Origin: Treponema sp.
GTDB taxonomy: Bacteria; Spirochaetota; Spirochaetia; Treponematales; Treponemataceae
Direction: 5' to 3'
Assembly: GCA_016296205.1 (NCBI GenBank)
Contig: JAEDJS010000060.1
Location: 1-11,169, forward strand
Length of the DNA: 11,169 nucleotides
Both the position numbers and the translations under genes were made by a program. The notes below the pieces were generated by a model, which made no database searches, was not told where the DNA came from, and saw only the letters and a list, made by a program, of their open reading frames with translations. Shown piece by piece: positions 6,314-11,169 of this stretch. Position 1 is the stretch's first letter, and every line of letters starts with the position of its first letter.

Positions 6314-6319
6314 CAACCC

Positions 6320-9205
6320 ATGAAAAATTTAGTGGGCAGATCTGTAATTTTTTTTATTTTGTGTTTAAATGTTTTTTGTGTTTTTCCTTACAGTGGATTA
6401 ATGGCAGGACAAAAGAATTTAAAAACATTTTCTACAAAGTGGTTTGATTTTATTTTTAGCCAGGACAGTGCCAGAACTGCTGCAATAATCAGTGAAAGTG
6501 CCGATGAAATTTTTGAAGAGCTTTTGCATAATTTTGGTATTACTCCTGATTCAAAATGGAAAATTCCTGTAACAATTTCTCCTTCTACTGAACTTTTTAA
6601 TGCTTACATGACAAGCGTTCTGTTTAATCATCTTGTAATTTACGATTGTGTGCCGGATGAAGAAACTGCTTTTTCTGCTGATGCAATTCTTGATACTTTT
6701 CGCCATGAATTAACTCATTCTGTTTCGATTTTTTTTACTGCCGGATATGTAGAAAAATATCCTCTTGATTTAACTGTTGCCGGTGTTCTTAGTGCTCCTT
6801 CTTTTATTAAGGAGGGGGCAACTATTTTTGAAGAAAGTCAGGGGGGAAGCGGAAGGTTGAATAATGAATTTTATCTTCACATGGCAAAACAGGCAAAACT
6901 GGAAAACAAATTTCCAAACTGGTCCGACGTTTTTGGAGCCAGAGATATTTATCCAAACGGAAGTGAATGTTATGGATTTGGTGGAATTTTTGCAGATTAT
7001 TTGATTCAGACTTATGGACGTGAAAAATATAATTTGCTCTGGTCTACTATGAATAATTCCGGACGCATTACTTTTCATGGCAGTTTTAAAAAAGTTTATA
7101 AAAAGCCCATTAAAGAAGTCTGGCAGGAATTTTATGATTGGGTGGAAGTTCCGCTGGTTGCAGAATTAAATGAAGTTGTATTAGATGTTTTCCCCAATAA
7201 AAAATATGATCTTTATAAATATAATTGCGGCTCTTCAACTCATTTTGCAACTTACAATGCTTCAAGTTCATACGTTTTGCTGGACGGAAAAAAGTTTCTG
7301 CGTATGGCAAATGTGTGCGGTCTTGCCCTAAGTGAAGACGGAAAATTTCTTGCTGTTTCTTATTATGATTTTAATTCCCAGAATATTAAAACAAAGGTCA
7401 AAGTTTTTGATACAGAAACTGGTGGTGGATTTAAGGAAATAAGTGAATCCTGTCTGCGGGACGGAACAATTGTAACTGTAAACAAAAAAAATTATCTTGC
7501 TGCGGTAAAATCTTATAGTCAGAATCAAAAAATTGTTCTGTTTGATTTTATGAATGGAAGTCTTGTAAAAGAATTTGATTTGCCTCAGCATGTTTATTCA
7601 TTAACAAACGGTGGTTACGGGCAGCTGGCCTTTCTTACTAAAAATAATGATAACTGGAAAATTTGTGTTACTTCAGGAAATATTCTGGAAGGTGATTTTT
7701 TATTTGTTGAATATAACCCGGGCACAAAATTACAGAATTTTAAAATGCGAAGTTTAATGCTTACAGGGTTGCGTAAAGAAGGTGACAAAATTGAACGTTC
7801 CTTTGCATTCAGTTATGGAGCCCAGAAAAAAATTCCACGATTGGGATTTTTTGATGTTGAAGGTTTTGGAAATAATTTTCAGAGCCGGTTCAGGTTGATG
7901 GAAGATGAAATTTCTGGTGGCGTTTACGAGCCTGCCTGCTGGAATAATAAAATTTTGTACAGTTCTCACAATTACGAGAATTTTCATCTGCACCAGATTG
8001 ATGTGTCTAAATTCAAGTTTAATGAACTAGACGGAATTTGGGAGCGGAAAAATTTTGAATTACAGAAACAGGATGTTGATGCTGAATTTATTGCAAATTC
8101 AAAGCCTTACAAAAAGTTGTATTATAATAACGGAATTTTACTTCCTGTTTCCATTGTTCCTCAATATGGATTTTCATCTTTGGACGATTCTTTGACTCTT
8201 TACAATATTGATTCATCGGAACTGATTTTATTTCCTGGTGTTACCTGGGTTACTTCTACTCCATGGGATTCTGATTTTCTGATTGCTTCAATGGGTTATG
8301 ATCTGTTTACAAATTCTTTTGGAATTCAAGCTTCGTTTTTTAATAAAACTGATACTGGCTTTTTTAATTACATGGTAACTCCGCAAATAATTTTTGATCA
8401 GGAAGGTTTTAAACAGGTTTCTAATGCTGCAGAAATTTCTTCACAGATTTTTTTGAATAACAATGTTTCGTTTTCTGCAAGTGATTCAAATGTAATTTTT
8501 TATGGCCGCCCTCAATATTTGACTTATGATGAATTAAATGTTCGTGTTCAGAATCCAAAATTTGGTGAGAGCTTTACAGATTATATTGGCTATATGAGAA
8601 CAATGTGGAATTCTAATCTTGCCGTTGTTGCCAATGTTGCAAGCTTGAGCGTTTCTAATGTTCATAAAAATAACAGCCGACGTAATTCACTTGAAGGTGG
8701 TGCTTTTTCTGTAAATTTAACAACTGACTGTGCATGGAACTCTTCTGACAAATCCGCTGATTCATATTTTAATCTTGGGTGGTCTGCTGCTGGTTGTGCT
8801 GCAATTCCACTGCCTGTAAATGCCAGTTTAAAATTCTATCCTTCTAAAACTTCTTTTATTAATTTTTCTGCAGAAGTGTTGCTTTTTAATCAGGAAATTC
8901 AAAAATCAATTACATGGCTTCCGTTGTATTTTAATCATTGGGGAATTACTGTTGATTATAATGCTCAGTGGAAAAATCAAAATTCAAACTGGCAGTTTTT
9001 AAAAATTGCTCAGGATTTTAAAACCATCGGGGATAAGGAATTTGTTGATTACATCAGTTTGAATTTAAATCTGAAGGCTTCTGTTAACTGGGGTAGTTTA
9101 ACAAGTGGTACTGGTTTTGGTGTCGGAGTGATTTATCAGTTCCATGGGGTAAAAGAAAACCAGTCGCCCTGGGGAATTAATATTTCTTCTTCACTTTATT
9201 TTTAA
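6320..9205 (+). CDS. Exported HExxH metalloprotease-like protein with propeller-like middle and C-terminal outer-membrane beta-barrel
   Basis: A 961-aa envelope protein I cannot assign to a named family. Residues 1-29 form a signal peptide (K2/R7, hydrophobic core 8-24, likely cut after LMA). Residues about 35-275 resemble gluzincin proteases of the peptidase-MA type: FRHELTHSV carries HExxH (H129, E130, H133), KEGATIFEES (164-173) offers the third zinc ligand E165, and YGFGGIFADYLIQTYG (218-233) matches the helix that follows in such domains. Residues about 290-640 look like beta-propeller blades, with repeats such as LALSEDGKFLAVS and IVLFDFMNGSLVKEF. From about 660 to the end, alternating-residue strands rich in aromatic, Asn and Ser residues suggest a beta-barrel ending ...SSSLYF with terminal Phe961, a BAM-type recognition end. 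The model is a surface or periplasmic protease tethered by its own barrel. It is preceded by a promoter 6 nt from the ATG and followed by trxB after 49 bp without a clear terminator. Protease activity is inferred from motifs only. Confidence 0.8.
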   Translation: MKNLVGRSVIFFILCLNVFCVFPYSGLMAGQKNLKTFSTKWFDFIFSQDSARTAAIISESADEIFEELLHNFGITPDSKWKIPVTISPSTELFNAYMTSVLFNHLVIYDCVPDEETAFSADAILDTFRHELTHSVSIFFTAGYVEKYPLDLTVAGVLSAPSFIKEGATIFEESQGGSGRLNNEFYLHMAKQAKLENKFPNWSDVFGARDIYPNGSECYGFGGIFADYLIQTYGREKYNLLWSTMNNSGRITFHGSFKKVYKKPIKEVWQEFYDWVEVPLVAELNEVVLDVFPNKKYDLYKYNCGSSTHFATYNASSSYVLLDGKKFLRMANVCGLALSEDGKFLAVSYYDFNSQNIKTKVKVFDTETGGGFKEISESCLRDGTIVTVNKKNYLAAVKSYSQNQKIVLFDFMNGSLVKEFDLPQHVYSLTNGGYGQLAFLTKNNDNWKICVTSGNILEGDFLFVEYNPGTKLQNFKMRSLMLTGLRKEGDKIERSFAFSYGAQKKIPRLGFFDVEGFGNNFQSRFRLMEDEISGGVYEPACWNNKILYSSHNYENFHLHQIDVSKFKFNELDGIWERKNFELQKQDVDAEFIANSKPYKKLYYNNGILLPVSIVPQYGFSSLDDSLTLYNIDSSELILFPGVTWVTSTPWDSDFLIASMGYDLFTNSFGIQASFFNKTDTGFFNYMVTPQIIFDQEGFKQVSNAAEISSQIFLNNNVSFSASDSNVIFYGRPQYLTYDELNVRVQNPKFGESFTDYIGYMRTMWNSNLAVVANVASLSVSNVHKNNSRRNSLEGGAFSVNLTTDCAWNSSDKSADSYFNLGWSAAGCAAIPLPVNASLKFYPSKTSFINFSAEVLLFNQEIQKSITWLPLYFNHWGITVDYNAQWKNQNSNWQFLKIAQDFKTIGDKEFVDYISLNLNLKASVNWGSLTSGTGFGVGVIYQFHGVKENQSPWGINISSSLYF

Positions 9206-9223
9206 TTGCAATTAGTTTATAAT
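9195..9223 (+). promoter_or_regulatory. Candidate trxB promoter
   Basis: A perfect -10 TATAAT (9218-9223) sits 17 bp after a poor -35 (TTTATT, 9195-9200). Transcription would start near 9230, leaving a leader of about 25 nt with an SD. The weak -35 suggests an activator or partial read-through from the upstream gene, which lacks an obvious terminator. Confidence 0.5.
9203..9214. repeat. 12-bp perfect palindrome in the trxB promoter spacer
   Basis: TAATTGCAATTA is self-complementary over all 12 bases, overlaps the stop codon of the upstream gene and lies between the proposed -35 and -10 of trxB. It may be an operator; in AT-rich DNA chance is also possible. Confidence 0.4.
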
Positions 9224-9241
9224 AATCAAAATTTTAAAATA

Positions 9242-9247
9242 GTGGAG
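9242..9247 (+). promoter_or_regulatory. trxB Shine-Dalgarno
   Basis: GTGGAG with core GGAG lies 7 nt before the ATG at 9255 and fixes the start. It shows that this organism also uses SD-led initiation. Confidence 0.8.
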
Positions 9248-9254
9248 TTTAAAA

Positions 9255-10199
9255 ATGAGTGAATTAAACGATGTCTATGATTTTACAATTATTGGTGCAG
9301 GACCTGCTGGTCTTGCTGCCGCTCAATATGCTGCACGAAGCAATCTTAAAACTCTTGTAATTGATATGAGTATGCCTGGTGGACAGGTAATCAATATTTT
9401 TAAATTCGAAAATTATCCTGGGTTGTGGCCAGCTGTTAGTGGTACTGATTATGTTAAGAATGCCAGAGAGCAGGCAGAAAGTTTTGGTGCCAGAATTATT
9501 CAGGCAATTATTACAAGTGTTGATAAAGTAAAAGATGATTTTATTCTTCATTTTAGAAATGGTGAAGTAAAGACAAAAGCTCTCTGTCTTGCAACCGGTG
9601 CTGAACATAGAAAACTTGGTATTGAAGGTGAAAAAAAATTTGAAGGCCGGGGTGTAAGTTATTGCGCAACCTGTGACGGTCCGTTTTTCCGCAATAAAAA
9701 AATTATTGTTGTTGGTGGCGGAGATAGTGCTTGTGATGAAGCAAATTATCTTTCTACACTTTCTGATGATGTTACTCTCATTCACAGAAAAGGTCAGTTT
9801 CGTGCTCAGAAAGCTGTTGCTAACAGAGTTTTGAATAATCCAAAAATCAAATGCGTATTTAATACAACTGTTCAGGAAATAAAAGGCGATATGAAAGTTA
9901 CTTCGATTGTAATAAAAAATACTGTTACTGGAGAGCTTTCTGAAATTCCTGCTGATGGTGTTTTTATTTTTGTAGGAATGATTCCCCGTACTTCTTTATT
10001 TGAAACACTTCCTGTAGACGAAGCAGGTTACATTAAAACTGATGAAAATATGCACACTCTTATTCCTGGTCTTTTTGCAGCCGGTGATGTTCGGGCAAAG
10101 AGTTTCCGTCAGGTTGTTACAGCATGTGCAGACGGTGCGATTGCAGCTAATGAAGCACTTCATTATATTCAGAATTTAAGACACGAGGAATATAAATAA
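9255..10199 (+). CDS. trxB: Thioredoxin-disulfide reductase
   Basis: Cytosolic FAD flavoenzyme passing electrons from NADPH to thioredoxin; 314 aa is standard for the low-molecular-weight bacterial type. Domains: N-terminal FAD Rossmann motif IIGAGPAGLAAAQYAA (12-27) with PGGQV (41-45) and ENYPG (52-56); TGAEHRKLGI (114-123); redox-active CATC (C137, C140) inserted in the NADPH domain; NADPH motif VVGGGDSACDEANYL (152-166); 2'-phosphate site HRKGQFRA (177-184), where the usual HRR is HRK; C-terminal FAD motif GLFAAGDVR (272-280) and RQVVTACADGAIAA (285-298). The HRK change keeps a positive charge, so NADPH preference is likely. The start is fixed by the SD. The stop codon overlaps the ATG of the GH3 gene by one base (TAATG), suggesting coupled translation although the two functions have no obvious link. 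In a strict or aerotolerant anaerobe it supports thiol balance and peroxide defence. Assignment is secure. Confidence 0.96.
   Translation: MSELNDVYDFTIIGAGPAGLAAAQYAARSNLKTLVIDMSMPGGQVINIFKFENYPGLWPAVSGTDYVKNAREQAESFGARIIQAIITSVDKVKDDFILHFRNGEVKTKALCLATGAEHRKLGIEGEKKFEGRGVSYCATCDGPFFRNKKIIVVGGGDSACDEANYLSTLSDDVTLIHRKGQFRAQKAVANRVLNNPKIKCVFNTTVQEIKGDMKVTSIVIKNTVTGELSEIPADGVFIFVGMIPRTSLFETLPVDEAGYIKTDENMHTLIPGLFAAGDVRAKSFRQVVTACADGAIAANEALHYIQNLRHEEYK
10185..10190 (+). promoter_or_regulatory. Shine-Dalgarno of the GH3 gene
   Basis: GAGGAA inside the last codons of trxB lies 8 nt before the ATG at 10199 and supports this start and translational coupling. Confidence 0.7.
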
Positions 10200-11169
10200 T
10201 GTTCTTTAACTGCCATAAGAATTTTAGTCGCAGAATTGTTTTTCTCTTTTTTATTTTTGTTCTGATTTTTTTTATTCCTCAGAATTTACAGGCAGAAAAA
10301 AAACTAACAGTTAAAGACATTCCCGATAATGCTGATTTCTGGAGTCAATATCCGGCAGATGTTCTGGCAGATGCACTTGTTGAGCGGATGGATGATGAAG
10401 AACTTCTTTCCCAGGTGTTAATGTTCGGGTGGACAGGTTCAACTCCCACTGAACTTTTAATAAGGTGGGTTAGGGACAGAGGTCTTGGCAGTGTTAAAAT
10501 CTTTGGCTGGAATACAGATGATATTAACATGGTTTCTAAAAGTGTTAAACTCCTGCAGGAACTTTCCCAAAGTCGTACAAAAAAAATTCCTCTGTTTGTT
10601 GCAACTGATCAGGAAGGCGGATGGATAAGACATGTAAAAGGTCAGACAAGTGATACTCCCGGTAACCTGGCAATCGGAGCCAGTGGTTATACCATGGATG
10701 CTTATCTTTCCGGTTATTATATCAACAGGGAAATTAAAACACTGGGGATAAACATGAACTTTGCCCCAAGTATTGATATTTACAGTAATGTTAATTCAAC
10801 AGTAATCGGCCCAAGATCCTTTGGGAATGATCCGAATGTTGTTGGAGCAATGGGAGCGGCTTTTGCGGCTGGCAGTATGGCGGCAGGAGTTATTCCTACA
10901 GCAAAACATTTTCCCGGTCATGGAGATACTGCATTAGACAGCCATGGAAAACTTCCCCAGATAAATATTGATTTAAAAACTTTGAATGAGCGGGAACTGG
11001 TTCCTTTTAAAATGCTTATTCAGCAGAATGTTTCTGCAATTATGAGCGGTCATTTGAGTTTTCCAAAAATTCGGGGCAATAATGAACCGGCTTCTCTTTC
11101 AAAATTTTTTTTAACTGATATTCTTAGAAATCAACTTGGTTATGAAGGTTTGATTATTACAGATGATAT
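10199..11169 (+). CDS. Secreted glycoside hydrolase family 3 protein, NagZ-like beta-N-acetylhexosaminidase (3' end beyond window)
   Basis: 323 complete codons of a GH3 (PF00933) enzyme are present before the right edge. Residues 1-32 are a signal peptide (RR at 11-12, long Phe/Ile-rich core, probable cut after LQA), so it is periplasmic, extracellular or membrane-anchored, unlike the cytosolic NagZ of Proteobacteria. Catalytic-domain motifs: VATDQEGGWIRH (133-144 region), MNFAPSIDIYSN (near 191-202), GPRSFG (near 208-213), and KHFPGHGDTALDSH (236-249) with the D247-S-H249 acid/base dyad of N-acetylglucosaminidases. The last bases encode LIITDD; D322 would be the nucleophile. The dyad favours N-acetylglucosaminidase or muropeptide hydrolysis over beta-glucosidase. 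A role in peptidoglycan turnover or chitooligosaccharide use is inferred. It starts one base inside the trxB stop and is led by GAGGAA. Whether a C-terminal GH3 domain follows cannot be seen. Confidence 0.92.
   Translation, partial: MFFNCHKNFSRRIVFLFFIFVLIFFIPQNLQAEKKLTVKDIPDNADFWSQYPADVLADALVERMDDEELLSQVLMFGWTGSTPTELLIRWVRDRGLGSVKIFGWNTDDINMVSKSVKLLQELSQSRTKKIPLFVATDQEGGWIRHVKGQTSDTPGNLAIGASGYTMDAYLSGYYINREIKTLGINMNFAPSIDIYSNVNSTVIGPRSFGNDPNVVGAMGAAFAAGSMAAGVIPTAKHFPGHGDTALDSHGKLPQINIDLKTLNERELVPFKMLIQQNVSAIMSGHLSFPKIRGNNEPASLSKFFLTDILRNQLGYEGLIITDD

Noticed and set aside
6334..6382. Possible lipoprotein signal (Cys20) in the barrel protein
   Set aside because: The residue before Cys20 is Phe, unlike lipoboxes, and a barrel protein would normally use signal peptidase I.
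9264..9785. 173-aa antisense open frame in trxB
   Set aside because: Ile/Asn/Thr/Ser-rich mirror of trxB codons with no motif or start signal.
1..11169. CRISPR array, insertion sequence or prophage
   Set aside because: No regularly spaced repeats, transposase, integrase or terminal inverted repeats were seen; the content is housekeeping and envelope genes.

Overview
The window looks like a low-GC, diderm bacterial chromosome, most likely a spirochaete of the Treponema type. The reasons are AT-rich genes with A/T-ending codons, a GTP-dependent PEP carboxykinase, a secreted GH3 enzyme, a large protein ending in an outer-membrane-type beta-barrel with a C-terminal Phe, and several genes whose promoter lies directly against the start codon. 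The genus assignment is an inference from gene content, not a database match.

Layout. (1) 1-830, minus: an ABC-transporter ATPase that runs off the left edge. (2) 831-903: a 73-bp divergent promoter region. (3) 904-2970, plus: an AEC-family permease followed with zero spacing by an orphan ATP-grasp ligase. (4) 3034-3816, plus: a metal-dependent amidohydrolase with its own promoter, which overlaps a 9-bp inverted repeat. (5) 3834-3890: a strong bidirectional terminator. (6) 3940-5796, minus: pckG, with a Shine-Dalgarno (SD)-bearing leader and a strong promoter. (7) 6044-6115: tRNA-Cys(GCA), followed by tandem hairpins and terminators up to 6240. (8) 6320-9205, plus: a 961-aa exported protein with a HExxH protease-like domain, a propeller-like middle and a C-terminal beta-barrel. 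(9) 9255-11169, plus: trxB, overlapping by 1 nt a signal-peptide-bearing GH3 (NagZ-like) glycosidase cut by the right edge.

How the genes work together. pckG (anaplerotic or gluconeogenic PEP/oxaloacetate exchange), tRNA-Cys and trxB (thiol redox) are housekeeping genes. The AEC permease and ATP-grasp ligase look like one transcription unit that could activate and move a carboxylate or amino-acid-like metabolite. The amidohydrolase next to them may or may not belong to that pathway. The exported protease-barrel protein and the exported GH3 enzyme act at the cell envelope.

The most striking structural observation concerns gene starts. Four separate promoters (ABC ATPase, AEC permease, amidohydrolase, barrel protein) each have a -35 hexamer, exactly 17 bp, a -10 hexamer, and then only 6-8 nt before the ATG, with no SD. 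This predicts leaderless mRNAs. pckG, trxB and the GH3 gene instead have clear SD sequences.
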